DNA of 26,274 nucleotides from Spirogloea muscicola. Lineage: Eukaryota > Streptophyta > Zygnematophyceae > Spirogloeales > Spirogloeaceae. The position numbers were made by a program, and so were the translations under genes. Each line of letters begins with the position of its first letter. The stretch's first letter is position 1. Where the stretch lies: positions 150,562 to 176,835 of the forward strand of contig WELB01000095.1 of NCBI GenBank assembly GCA_009602725.1, in the 5' to 3' direction. Under the pieces are notes generated by a model. It was not told the origin of the DNA and made no database searches. It was given only the letters and a program-made list of their open reading frames with translations. This document shows, in pieces, positions 1-12,769 of this stretch.

Positions 1-93
<93 letters not shown>

Positions 94-112
94 CCTCCCT
101 CCCTCCGTCCAC
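1..112. repeat. (CT)n microsatellite grading into CCCT/CCGT repeats
   Basis: Almost pure CT dinucleotide repeat from 1 to about 88, interrupted once near 27, followed by CCCT-type units to about 112. The opposite end of the window is a GA repeat, so both edges look like places where an assembly stopped at low-complexity sequence. Confidence 0.97.
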
Positions 113-227
113 TCTTTTGGCTTCTCCGCCAAGGCATTACCCCCTCGTGCGCCCCAGTAGAAGCCGCCTGTTCCCGGCGCGTCCCCCCCGCCGCCACTTG
201 CGCTGGTCGGGTGGCCCTTCGCTGCAG

Positions 228-1095
228 CTCACAGCTTGGAGACTCCCTGTGCCTGACGGGCCTGCTCCCCTATGCTCCGCGGGCGCAGGGCGTCCCGCGC
301 TGGGTGCTGCGCACGCTCGAGGTCTCTGGCGACGGGCGCTTCTGGATCCCGGCGCCGCTGGCCATCTGGCTGGCGCCGCAGTCGCCGCGCCTCCCCCTGC
401 GCCTGCGCTGGTTCGCCTTCCTCACCTTCGCCGCCTACCTCGTCGACCTCGCCGTCATCGGCGTCCTCAAGGTCATCGTGCGGCGGCCTCGCCCGAGCTA
501 CAATACAGGCAGGCCCCAGATTCTTTACTCCAAGTGCTGCCCGAGTCAAAGGCTGTGCAAACCCGTTGCTAGCATCCCATGTCGCCACCGCTGCCGGCCA
601 TGCCCGCTTGAGACTTGGCTTGCTGCGCCGACTGCCTGACCAGATTACTTTCTCCCTCACCCTCCCTATCCGTCCCTCTCATCTCCTGCGTGGGCTCCCG
701 CAGGCCACAACGTTGTCGTGTCCGTGGACAAGTGGTCGTTCCCGTCGGGCCATGCCTCGCGGACCATCCTCACCGCCTCCCTCTGCTTCCTCCAGTGGCC
801 GATGCTCGCGGCCATGCTGCCTCCGCCGTTCGATGGGCCCCTCATCTTTGTGTTTGCCACCATCTGGGCAGTCTCCACCTCCACATCCCGCATCCTCCTC
901 GGCCGCCACTACTTCCTTGACGTCATCGCCGGCGCCTTGCTTGGTGTTGCCGAGGCGCTGGCCACAGAGCTTATTATGAGCGCCTCCCCGCGCACGACGG
1001 CCGCGCTGCGGTCCCTGGCCACGTCCTGCTACCACAGAGACGCCGGCTGCCGCCTTGAGCGCTTCTCATTCGTCTGGAATAACTGGAGACATTGA
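228..1095 (+). CDS. PAP2-superfamily lipid/polyprenyl phosphate phosphatase (5' partial)
   Basis: Two exons are visible, 228-508 and 704-1095 (stop TGA), joined in phase 1 and giving 223 residues. All three PAP2 motifs are present: KVIVRRPRP at about 469-495, PSGH at 742-753, and SRILLGRH at 886-909. The last His is the expected nucleophile and the SGH His the acid/base. Hydrophobic stretches between the motifs fit a multi-span membrane enzyme. The spacing and the segment LEVSGDGRF resemble the short plant lipid phosphate phosphatases and animal PLPP6 (polyisoprenoid diphosphate phosphatase), so phosphate removal from a lipid at the ER or plastid is likely but the substrate is unknown. No in-frame ATG precedes the first motif, and GCTGCAG at 221-227 looks like an acceptor, so the first exon probably lies upstream of the window. 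The intron has a GC donor. Confidence 0.88.
509..703 (+). other. GC-AG intron in the PAP2 phosphatase gene
   Basis: The donor reads CAG|GCAGGC and the acceptor CCCGCAG|GCCAC. Joining 508 to 704 gives YNTGHNVVVSVDKWSFPSGH, the expected continuous PAP2 sequence. Using the nearest GT upstream would remove the essential RP motif, and the GT downstream breaks phase. Confidence 0.8.
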
Positions 1096-1918
1096 ACTCT
1101 TGAATTCCTCTTCCACGGCCATTGCAAATGTAGTCAACGTAGAGACCTTGATTGTAGCAGCCCCACAAATACTGTATGCTCAAGGACATAGACGCACAGT
1201 CTGCCGAGGATATGCTGCAGAAGCAGGCGCCAGTTGCCTTCTGTGTAGTGCCATCCCTCGCCTAACTTATTGCATCTTTTGCAACCTGGACATGAGCAAA
1301 AATTGCATCATACATCAATTCAGCTGAGCAAGTAGATGTTGCTGCTCCTAATACACTTTGACCAGCCACTCTTCAGCTGAGCTGCAGCTTGCTGGTCATA
1401 TTCCACTGTGTGATGGAGCACGGCTAGGATTACTCATTTTCTCAGGATCTAATTTTCTCAACTTACTCACTAGAGCCAGCTTCATTGCCTGTTTAAGGCA
1501 GCAGGCTCATGTCCAGCCTCACGACCCTGATGACCTGGACTTGCTCAGCATTACATTGTCCTCCTGAAATGTCAATCACTCCACCTCATTCCTACCTGGT
1601 TGCTGGAAGCGACGAGTACGTCTTGCACCACACACTTTGTGGCGATAACAAGTACTGGGGAGAAGAGCAAATACCTGCACTAGTTGACACCAAGCAGCTC
1701 CATCTGACAGGTGCATCAAATTCATGTTCTTGCAGCACGTTGTGTTATCGTGTTTGCTACAACATCCAATGCTATGACAAAGCCCGACCGTACTGTAAGT
1801 GCACGCGTTGCAGGCAAGTGGAGCCACTGGTCAGGTCCAACAATGAAGAGCGAGCAACTGAACACTTCATGCATACAGAGGGTGCAGGATTGACGTAATT
1901 GGGCAGGCCTGACAACAG

Positions 1919-2237
1919 CTGGTGGACGTGCTTGTCAGGCATCTGCTCTGTGCCATCCTGAAGCCATCAGAGTGGCGGAAGAACATCATTGACATTGTCA
2001 ACGTGTCTGACGATGAGTTCCTATATATTTTGCACAGCATATTCCGCTTGATGCATGGAATTTGGTCCCTTTGAAGCCGATTGTCAATGAAAATTAAGAC
2101 CGGCTCGTGTCAATCCACGCCCTATATGTTTGCCCTGCCACCCCAGGTCTACTGGCTCTAACTGGCTTGACTATCTGGGGTACACCAAAATCGCTTCCAA
2201 GGCTATGGCAAAGAGTATGTCACGTTACTGCCGTTGA
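1919..2237 (+). CDS. Uncharacterised protein, possible 3' exons
   Basis: I do not recognise the family. Two pieces join in phase 2: 1919-2064 (after the acceptor ACAACAG) and 2147-2237 (after CACCCCAG, ending in TGA), encoding 78 residues. Composition looks protein-like, with segments such as LKPSEWRKNIIDIVNV, DDEFLYILHSIFRLMHG and NWLDYLGYTKIASKAM, mostly amphipathic helix-like. The 82-nt intron is similar to the shortest introns of the conserved genes here. A possible first exon, 1176-1244, starts at an ATG with MLKDIDAQSAEDMLQK and ends at a GT donor in the right phase; joining it would give about 101 residues, but 674 nt of intron would lie between. It could equally be decayed coding sequence. 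Models with more exons at 1549-1834 need introns of 19-25 nt and were rejected. Confidence 0.35.
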
Positions 2238-3089
2238 CATAAGTGCTTCCATCTGCACTTTGACAATAAGAGCTCTTCCTGCTAAGATGAGTGACTGACC
2301 AACAAGCTGCTGGCATCTTGTCTTTGCCCTGCTCAAGCATTGAAGAAAGGGCTCTGGAGAGACATGGCATGCATCAAAAGGGATGGATACGGATTTGTAG
2401 CCCACATGATCGACTCCAGTATCACAGAAAACTTACTGTGTTGGCCTGCGGTGCCTAATAATAGCCTTTCTATACTATCTACTCGTGATTTGGGTATATA
2501 GATTTTTAAAGGCGCAGCACAACTTCAAGGCAACTTCAAGGCAACTTCAAGGGAACTTTCAAGGCTAGACTGTCCAGGCCACACCTGCAAACCCACTTGA
2601 ACTGATCACTATCCAATTAAGCAGATTGACTGGACACAAGTGATCCTTGAGAACAACAGTTACAATCTTAATGTCAATGTGTGGAACAATGATACAAGCG
2701 GCTCTTTGAGGCCGCAAACCGGGCATGATTTGGACGGAGGGCATCAAGAAGCAAAACCTAAGCCTTCATGCTGTTGGCATGATGTACATGCTGCCTTGTG
2801 CCACTTTATAGCACACTGGCAAACACAGGCAAAATTGCACAATGTACAGGAAGGGGCCTCCAAGCCTTCTAGGCCCTCTGCCAATATAAACAACCACTAA
2901 GAAGGGCTGGGCAGTGAATGCCCAATCTGCATAATTATGTACATTTGGAATCTCATAGCTGCATGGGAAGAGAGTGGGATAGCCATTGCTTCTTAACAGC
3001 AGAATAGGGTCTTGAGAAGGGCCAGGGGGGCTCCTTGAGTGTATTCTGGCCATTGTTGTGAGGGTCATGTTTGCAATGGGAGGCTGTGA
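2238..3089. other. Intergenic stretch, no gene seen
   Basis: This lies between the uncharacterised + strand exons and the 3' end of ATG101. It contains AT-richer sequence and one short tandem repeat near 2521. An open frame at 2640-2900 (+) was considered, but it has no recognisable motif and no supported splice partner. Confidence 0.6.
2521..2565. repeat. 11-bp tandem repeat, about four copies
   Basis: The unit AACTTCAAGGC is repeated about four times with increasing divergence (last copies AACTTCAAGGG and AACTTTCAAGG). It is intergenic. Confidence 0.9.
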
Positions 3090-5329
3090 CTAGCTCAACA
3101 TTGTTGGGGGGTTGGTTTGCAGCATCCTTTTGAACATATCCATGCCAAACGCCGAGTCCGAGGCACTGCATGGACGCAATACAGTCCAGGATTCAGCAAC
3201 TCTGTGAAGCAGCCAAGGCAGCTTAGGCTGTAGTCCCGTGCATGATCTTGGGCTGTGTGCCAAAGCCTGCAAAGCAGTGCAGCTCCTCCGTGACACTATG
3301 CTGTCAACCCAGCTGGCACAAACTTGACTCCAAAGAGCCAAAGAGGCAAGCATTCCTCACCTTGGGATGGTAATCTCGTAGGGAAAGCAGGCAACCTCCG
3401 AGCTCAAAACCGGCGGGATGTGTTCCTTCTTTTCATCGATAATCTGTAAGATCTGCAGTATCGTCTCTCGAATGGCGGCTTCGAGTGCCGCATGCCGTCG
3501 TGTCCGCTCCTCTGCCAACATGTCTGGCAAGGAGCAGCAGCAAGATCATTAGGCGCAAGTCTCCTTGGAGCCAAGAAATTTCATGAGGAAGAGACGTATA
3601 TTTGCGTCCAGCCAGACTTTAACATCGCAATTGAATCTCAGAACTAAAAACCATAGCATTGTGACAAACACTGCTATGTTAAGCTCCTGCAGGCAATCAC
3701 CATTTGCAGCAAACAAAGACAAGTATGTCCAAACAGCAGGGGCTGTAACGGGCGGTCCAAACATGTCAAGACAGCAGAGGCCGTAACTTTTATACAGAGA
3801 TGTCTGACTGCCTTACCGGTACCGTCTAAGACCTTGTCAAGCCGGTGGGTTGCTTCAGGCGACCGCACAACAGCCAGGTGAATGCACCACTGCTCCCAAT
3901 AGAGGCGCTCCATCTGGTTGCCGAACCACGCCATCTGCTTTTTTGTTTTTTTTCATAGAATGAGAGGCATACCTGGAGAAGTAAGCAGGCACTGAACTAA
4001 CTTCAATCAAGTTCATGCATACATGCCTACCTCTACGACATAATCTGTCGCTTGCCCGACAACATGAGGACAACTGAACATATAGTACAATTGAAACAAT
4101 ATACACATTCGTGCTGGATGTAGGCAGGAAGCCAGGCCCTATTACAGGACTTCGCACTTTGATGACTTGCTGGAATGGCAGGACTTGCAAGAAGCAGTCG
4201 CCAGAGCTTCACAAGCCACCGCTCAAGCTGCCTGGCATGTGCTTGCCTGCCCCTTCTTGCTCGGGTGCTTATCCATCCACGCGCAGAAGAAGTCAATGCG
4301 CTCCTCCACCAGCTTCTCTATGGCCACGTTGCCGCACTGCACCTGACAAGCACTAGCGAGTGGGCTCAGCCCAAAGGAAGGACAAGTTTTTGCATTTGGT
4401 GCTTAATAACAATTGGAACAAGGACAGCACAGAAAGTGAAAAGTACTCAGGAGCTGCTCCGCTAGCAGGCCAAGAGAACGTGAAAGGGAGAGCAATGGGA
4501 GAGGTGGTCACATAGGTGATGTCAAAGAGCTCCGAGTCCACGTCCCGCGGGCGCACCAGCCCCAGCGCCCGGTTGAACAGCACAGTGTGCAGGAGGCCTG
4601 CGACAGGCGTTTTTCATGGGCTTGAGGACAAGCCATCCATAGCGACGACTGCTCGGCATGCGTCGAGCTGCTGGCAGTTGATGACGGGCCTGCCTACAGA
4701 CCCTCGTCAAGTTGGGCGTTCCAGGCACCACAACGTGATTGGCCTCACAGCAACCCGTGGAGGACCCTCGCTTATGCTGGGTTTACAAAGCGTGGGTTGC
4801 GCCTCTCTAAGTGGCTCAGTTGAGACCCGAGAGTGCGGCAGCCTTGCCGAGCACCACTGCCAGCCCCTGCACTACCCTTTGCCAGCCACTTGGCCCGCTT
4901 CTGGACGTCCAAGCAGCGGTTTGCAATTGCGCCAGCAACAGGGCTCCATAAAAGCAGGGCACGGGCTTGACGGCGGAGGCTAGCTGGAGATCCAGGACGG
5001 TGGGGGGGTTCTAAGCAAAGCGAGGAGCCCCTTCCTGGACCCTTTTTAAGTCCTGGTTTCTAGACCACAAACCCTGAACCCTATCAGAGCCCGAGGCCCC
5101 GAGCGCCAGGTCCTCCAAGGACGGCATGTCTTACAGCGCAGGACCTCGCGAATCTGGTACGGCTCCAGCTCCTGCGGGCGCTCGGAAAGGGCGCAGGCCG
5201 AGCCCAGGGCGGGCGCGGGCGCCGTCAGCACAAGCCCAATCTCGGGCAATGGGCGGCTCACGGGGAACGAGGCTGATGGCGTGACCGGCTGCTCACCAGG
5301 GGCTGGAGGTCGAACACCTGGCAGCTCAT
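3090..5329 (-). CDS. ATG101: Autophagy-related protein 101 (1-nt frame discrepancy in exon 5)
   Basis: ATG101 is the HORMA-fold partner of ATG13 in the ATG1/ULK kinase complex that starts autophagosome formation in the cytosol. Exons in order of transcription: 5329-5297, 5171-5135, 4597-4512, 4342-4247, 3972-3817, 3523-3361, 3165-3090 (stop TAG). The product is about 215 residues, the usual plant length. Landmarks are the start MSCQVFDLQPL, YQIREVLRCLLHTVLFNRALGL, the block SELFDITYVQCGNVAIEKL, CLSFYE, WFGNQMERLYWEQW, EHIPPVLSS, EITIPSASDSAFGMDMFKRM and the C-terminus NPPTMLS, in the family order. Exon 5 carries two A-runs (8 A, C, 6 A on the coding strand) where the frame of CLSFYE and that of WFGNQ differ by one base; one more A would reconcile them and also the phase of the next junction. 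The intron before exon 5 is GC-AG. Confidence 0.93.
3973..4246 (-). other. GC-AG intron in ATG101
   Basis: The coding-strand donor is GGGCAG|GCAAGC, a textbook strong GC donor, and the acceptor is CTTCTCCAG|GTATGC. The join links HPSKKGQ to VCLSFYE, as expected from plant ATG101. Confidence 0.85.
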
Positions 5330-5469
5330 GGCCAAGGCTCGACGGGCCGCGCCGCGCCGCGCCGCCGCGCGCTGGCGGCGGCGGCAGCGGCGTCGGCGGC
5401 TGCCCGGCGGCACGAGCCACCACGCCTCTGCATGCCACTCTGGTTGGTGTTTGGGAGAGACGAAGAAAC

Positions 5470-6410
5470 GAGAAACAGCGCTTTCCAGATTGACTGGTGG
5501 CTGGCAGAGGCCAGCCAACACGAATGGACAAGGCCTGGAGGGGCCGAATGGCGTAAAAAGCGAGATACTAACTGCTATCGAGAGAAGGCAGGCGGTGCGC
5601 ATGATATGAAAGGGTGGCCAATTTCAGCCGAAAGAAAGACTCTACCAGTAGAGGGGCGTTCCCTCCATCTGTTTCTTCTCCTCTCTTCACCTTGTGGAGA
5701 TCAGAGAAGCACAAAGGAGCAGCCATCATAGGCACTGACAGATGCCTAGCATGAGCAGGTGATATCAACAGATATGGGTACTAACCTGCACTTTCCGCGA
5801 GTGTCAAGCTGCAATGTGGCGCGGCAGGCCTGAGCAATAGCTTGACAGAAGGCCTGAGCTATAGCTTGTGCCTACCTCTTATATCTAATCTTGTAAGCCT
5901 GTCTTTGTCGTCAAATATTGACTTGCCTTGCGCCTTAGGCACCTCATGAGAGCTGTCCTTTCCATTTAGAGTTGACCCCTTGGGTTCTCAAGGCCAGACC
6001 CCAAAAGAGAAGCAGCTCTGCCAAAGGGGGCGAGGGCTGTGAAAAGCCAGCCCACGATTGGAATGAATGATGTTCAATGGATCCAAGAAATACGGAGACC
6101 ACTAAGGGTGCCTGCTTAGTAACCCCAAGTCAGCAGCCGCAAGTTGGAAATTAGCAGCAGATGAAGGAGTCGCCCCACTTAAGGTGGACAAGGTTCAAAG
6201 AAGAAGCTCTTCCACAAGGGGGCAATGGCTATTAAGTTATTGTCTCCACAAACAGCAACAATGGCTGTGAAAGGGCAGCCCAAAAAGAATATAAAAGGTC
6301 AGAAGGGGCCAGAAAGCACAGCTATGCCAGTGGTGACTACAAATAGATGTGCAGTAGAAGGCCAGCCCAAAGAAAGGAAGACGCTCTTTCAAAGGGGGTG
6401 ACGGCTATGC
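5470..6410 (+). repeat. Dispersed repeat modules with a GCCAGCCCAAAG core (left cluster)
   Basis: Degenerate copies of a unit that reads roughly GAAGCTCTTCCAAAGGGGG, then CGATGGCTGTGAAAG, then GCCAGCCCAAAG. Clear copies lie at 5470-5516, 5609-5662, 6007-6055, 6199-6230, 6259-6287 and 6357-6407. The same unit recurs near 23.05, 23.45 and 25.3-25.7 kb. The copies are not evenly spaced, so this is neither a simple tandem array nor a CRISPR array. An old satellite or fragments of a transposable element are both possible. Confidence 0.7.
5825..5873. repeat. Short imperfect direct repeat, two copies
   Basis: AGGCCTGAGCAATAGCTTG at about 5825 is followed by AGGCCTGAGCTATAGCTTG at about 5850, one mismatch apart. 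It is intergenic. Confidence 0.85.
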
Positions 6411-6909
6411 AAGGTCGAAGGAGTCTAAGAGTATACTGCTCAGGAGATAACACTCTGGAAAGCAGAAAGGGTTGGAAACTTTCGTCCTGGCAATTGGGCA
6501 TCATGTAACGACCTTGACATGCTGACCTGCAGCTACTGAGCAGGTCATTATAGCCGCAGGCCTAACAAACGTAATGTTCTTGGCTTTGTGCTTGGTTGCT
6601 CTGGCCTTCTCTAATTCATAACACGCTTTCTCTCTGGTAGTCACGCTGGGGCTTCAAGGCCATAAGGTGGTTCGTAGGTCCGCAACTTGGTTGGAAGTGG
6701 TGCATGTCCCAGTGCGCACCTTCTGCAGCAAAGGTCAGCCAAGGTCGTGTCACGCAGGGCCTTACACTGCTGACGAGCTATCATGATCTTCGCTCTTGCA
6801 TGGCCACAAGGTGGCAATGATGCCATTGCGGGAGCGCGGCAATGATGCACTGGGTTATGTGTCAGATTTTGCATGTCGTCCAGGGTATCTACAACTGTAG
6901 CTTGGGGGC

Positions 6910-9594
<2,685 letters not shown>

Positions 9595-9846
9595 GGCGGC
9601 CCGCCTGGCCCACCCGCGGCGGCGACGAGAAGAACGGCAGCTGGTATGTGAAGAGCCGGCGCTGTGGAAGGCAGCTGCGTGAAGCCGGGGTTGGAGTCGG
9701 GAAGGAGGTACAGGATCAATGCTATATCGCTACTAATAGTAACAGATATGATGTAGAGGAAGGCCCCAAGGGAGCATTTGCCGGCAAATTGCCCCATGTG
9801 GGAAAAGAAATCATATTACTTTGCGGCGGCTAGGGCTTGCTTGCAT

Positions 9847-9928
9847 GTGTTCGTGCCGGAGTGGTTAACGGGACAGCCTCGAAAGCTGTTGGGCTTTGCC
9901 CGCGCAGGTTCGAGTCCTGCCGAACACG
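9847..9928 (+). tRNA. tRNA-Ser (anticodon CGA)
   Basis: An 82-nt cloverleaf without intron. The acceptor stem GTGTTCG pairs fully with CGAACAC, with discriminator G as expected for serine. The D arm is CCG...CGG. The anticodon stem ACAGC/GCTGT holds the loop CTCGAAA, giving anticodon CGA (reads UCG). A long variable arm (GGGC/GCCC) is typical of serine. The T arm GCAGG/CCTGC carries GGTTCGAGTCC, a perfect B box. CCA is not encoded, as in nuclear genes. A TTTT at 9955-9958 is the likely RNA polymerase III terminator. It lies about 250 bp upstream of the divergent methyltransferase start. Confidence 0.95.
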
Positions 9929-9954
9929 TTGATCAAGCTCATCAACGCTGTCTG

Positions 9955-9958
9955 TTTT
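9955..9958 (+). terminator. RNA polymerase III termination signal
   Basis: The first TTTT run after the tRNA-Ser gene, 26 nt past its 3' end. Confidence 0.6.
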
Positions 9959-10438
9959 GCGCGGCTTCGATTGCCACTCGAGCTCGCGAGCGAGGTCGAT
10001 GGTGACCATCCTAACACTTCGAGCTGATCTTGTGCCACCCCACGCAACATCTTAAGCTGTGTAATGGCTCGTGTGATGGCCAACGTGGTACAATCAAAAT
10101 AACATTGAATAAAATCTCTTGCAGCAGCTGCTGAGCATCCATCCTCAGTGGTCTCTCGCCATCCTGCGTGGTTCACATTATCCAACACCTTCTTGACCTT
10201 GTGCAGTTCTTGTGAGCTGGCTATTCACAGCACTCACCCCCTTCAATTTGCTTCAAGAGCTGCTTCTTCCAGCAGCTGCTCTCGTTGTTATAGTGTGCCA
10301 AAAGAGACCGGCTCCATAACACTGTCGTTGAGCTGTCCTGTCCATGCGCATCTTCTCAATCCATCTTGAACGATATGCTCTGCATTACCTCCAGGCCAAT
10401 ATTTACAATTGCGTCCTAGGTTCGGGGTTGCATTATTC
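9959..10438. other. Stretch without recognised gene
   Basis: Located between tRNA-Ser and a doubtful small ORF. The short open frames on both strands show no motif or splice support. Confidence 0.5.
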
Positions 10439-10588
10439 ATGCACCAACTTAACCTAGCAGACCATGTCCAGGTACGCGGAGTTGCAAAATTCTATTTGTA
10501 TGTGACCGTCTTTGCTTTATTGCTTGTGTCCTTCACGAAGCAACGAGCTGCTCGAGAGAGGGCTGACCTGGCCAACGTCAACAGGTGA
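10439..10588 (+). CDS. Possible 49-residue single-span membrane protein (doubtful)
   Basis: A complete ATG-to-TGA frame below usual length cut-offs. It has a hydrophobic run FYLYVTVFALLLVSF (about residues 18-32) followed at once by a basic/charged tail TKQRAARERADLANVNR, a layout seen in small organelle or ER membrane proteins. I do not recognise a family. The sequence also contains CAG|GTACGC and CAACAG|GTGAAA, which could be splice donors of a different model. It sits in the gap downstream of SDH2, on the opposite strand. It may be chance. Confidence 0.2.
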   Translation: MHQLNLADHVQVRGVAKFYLYVTVFALLLVSFTKQRAARERADLANVNR

Positions 10589-10809
10589 AATACTACCTCG
10601 AGGCCAAGCAGCACTGATGTGAGTCACACTAGCTTGCATTTACTTCACCAACAGTGACTGGCAAGAGTGCAAAATCGTCATTGCTCTTGAAGGAGTCAAG
10701 CCAAGAGTGGGAAGCCACCAGTGCATGCTGAAATCTGAAGGAATGGCGGGTACACGATGAAGTGTTTAGCAGCTGTCATGCATTGTTGATCAAGGACTGA
10801 AGATGAGCA

Positions 10810-12769
10810 TTACTCCTTGCCCCAGAGGGGCAGGATGCTCTTAGCAGCACTGAGGAGCTCGTCCCTCTTCATCTCGGCGATCGACTTGCCAGGGTTCAGG
10901 TGCTTGGGGCAGCTTGCAGCGCAGTTGAAAATCTGATGGCAGGCTGTAAGTCTGCGGCCCTCAGAAAGCGCTTCCAGCCTTTGCTTTGCGTACTGGTCTC
11001 GCCTGCATCAGACAATGCCATCCAGATGAATTTGCGAAGTCAGTCTTGGATGGCCTTGCATGCCTCCTTGGCATTTTCCGTTGCTTTGTATTGAACACGA
11101 CAGGACCTTGTGGAAATGCTGCAGACTTCATCTTGATGATCGCTGCCAGTAACGCATATTTGCACGATTGGGTCTACTACTTTGTCGTAGATACGACAAT
11201 GTGTACCAGAACCTGCGGCTAAAATTTTTGTTTGACTGTTCTAAAAATGTGCATTGTAGGATGAGTACAGTCCTTTGATGTCTTGGCAAAGCGCAGAATT
11301 GCGGACTCGGCAAACCGCAGAATGCGAACTCGGCAAACCGCAGAATGCGGACTCACGTGTCAACGATCCACCGATGAGCTTGTATAAGAACAGCTGGCCT
11401 CAGAAAGTCCTCTGCATTCCACCAGTAGGAAGGGCACGAAGTTTGGCAGCAGAAGCACAAGATGCATTCATACTTCCCGTCCAGCTTTGCCCTGTCCTTT
11501 GGAAGCTGCCGGTATTCTCTCCCGTCTGGTGGCTTTTGTTTGGTCTTCAACCACGGCTTGATGGACCTGCCAAATTGTGCATGGGCCACTGCTGTGACGC
11601 TCACAAGCTGCAGCTCTGCTTATTTACCGTAAAGTGCAGCGCTGGGGTACATGTAGCACCGGCCAAGTTGTAGTGCACAGGCTATTGTGGCTTAAAGGTG
11701 AACATGGCTTGCTCTGGCTTTGCAAGCAAGTCTTCCAGAGGGCCCAAGAGTGTATCCTAGATTTTGATAGCTGATTCATCACACGGGTGAAATTGCTGAT
11801 AACGGCACTGCTTACTTGTACTGCTGATAGACATGAGTCAGGTCCACAACGAGGTCCTTCATGACAAACATGTGTGGCAGAGGAGAAATGATACTTGGCT
11901 TCGGGTAGTCGAGAGTAGCAGGGGTAGTGCAAGCAAGTGAGTTGACACCATCGTTGTTCATGCTGCAAGATCCACAAATGCCTTCACGGCATGATCGGCG
12001 ATAAGCAAGGGTGGAGTCTTGCTCTTCCTTGATCATCCTTAGAGCGTCTAATACCTGGCAGTCATTGCAGTGCGTCCCAAGGAAGATCTCTGAGCCGTCT
12101 TTAGATTGCCCGGTCGAAGGCAGACTGGCAAGGCAATTCAGCAGCCCACAAAGCGACGTGGTATCTGAATGATCATCCCAAGTACGTCACCAGACTGGTG
12201 CTCAGATGGATCTGGCGGGTAGGAAGATCAGGAGCATGCTCTGTGCTCTTTCAGAATGCTAAGTTAGGCAAAGCATCGGCTTCGTAGAAGCAGCCTTCGT
12301 ATGCTACGTGGTCTTGCTGCTGCTATGTCTGGTTGATGCTTACCATTGGGCCACATCTGCTAGGATCAATCTTGTAAGTTTGATATACCGGTTGACCACC
12401 CATACCGGGTTTCCACCTGTAAATCAGGAACTCCTTCCATCTGGGCGTCTTCCCAAGGTTGCACCATGGTGGGGGTGGCCAGTCCTTCCCCTTGGCCACC
12501 TCCTCCTCAATCTGCTCCTTCACCTCTTCGAGTGGCAGCGTAGACTTAGCTTCCCGTGTGGCTGCATCAACTCCGGGGGCCTCACTCTGCTTTGCTGAGG
12601 ATAACCAGCACCTGGCGGCGACACCACTGAAACCAAGCGTTCCGTGGCAGACACGGCTATCCTCGTTGCTAAATTTCTCCGTGGAGGAGAACATGCAGCA
12701 GACCAAGGCTCCTGTTCGCCGGCCTGCGCTTCCTCGGACGCCCCTCGTGATGCTCTGAAGCGCATTCAT
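10810..12769 (-). CDS. SDH2: Succinate dehydrogenase iron-sulfur subunit (complex II, mitochondrial)
   Basis: Transfers electrons from the flavoprotein subunit to ubiquinone in the mitochondrial inner membrane. Exons: 12769-12344, 12054-11816, 11566-11357, 11002-10810 (stop TAA); phases agree and give 355 residues with the chosen start. The ferredoxin-like domain holds the [2Fe-2S] ligands in [10 protein letters not shown] (163-172) plus C184. The [4Fe-4S]/[3Fe-4S] ligands lie in [17 protein letters not shown] (256-272) and [19 protein letters not shown] (313-331). The C-terminus is SILPLWGKE. The 5' end is uncertain: the frame stays open up to 13234, and ATG 12769 ([10 protein letters not shown]...) was chosen because an Arg-rich leader and a cleavage-like [11 protein letters not shown] follow. 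A start at MMLRRLRSAAAG near 13160 with an intron is an alternative. Oddity: Arg278 stands where LGPA is near-universal. Confidence 0.94.
11281..11356. repeat. Minisatellite of about 23 bp at an SDH2 intron boundary
   Basis: Units GCAGAATGCGAACTCGGCAA plus ACC start at 11293, 11317 and 11340 (the last partial). On the coding strand the array begins right at the intron donor GTGAGT after exon 3, so the last partial copy includes the splice site. Confidence 0.85.

Larger units (their letters stand above)
5330..6909. other. Gap between ATG101 and the methyltransferase gene
   Basis: The right side of ATG101 (5330-5420) is strongly GC-rich with GCCGCG runs and probably holds its promoter. The rest carries scattered short repeat modules (see 5470-6410) and a direct repeat near 5825. 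The open frames here show no family motifs, and no gene is supported. Confidence 0.6.

Noticed and set aside
1-112. Telomere or centromeric satellite at the left edge
   Set aside because: The unit is CT/CCCT, not the plant or algal telomere repeat TTTAGGG or TTTTAGGG.
1549-1834. Extra exons for the uncharacterised gene with strong-looking donors and acceptors (GTGCAT...TTGCAG, GTAAGT...TTGCAG)
   Set aside because: They would need introns of 25 and 19 nt, far below anything else in the window.
3935-3972. Programmed -1 frameshift in ATG101 as the main explanation
   Set aside because: ATG101 is not known to use recoding and a homopolymer length error explains the break more simply; kept only as a side possibility.
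5046-5531. 161-residue minus-strand frame
   Set aside because: Only 37 nt of it (5135-5171) is real, as exon 2 of ATG101; the rest is GC-rich intron and upstream sequence.
5470-6410. CRISPR array
   Set aside because: Repeat copies are degenerate and irregularly spaced, no cas genes are present, and the genome is eukaryotic.
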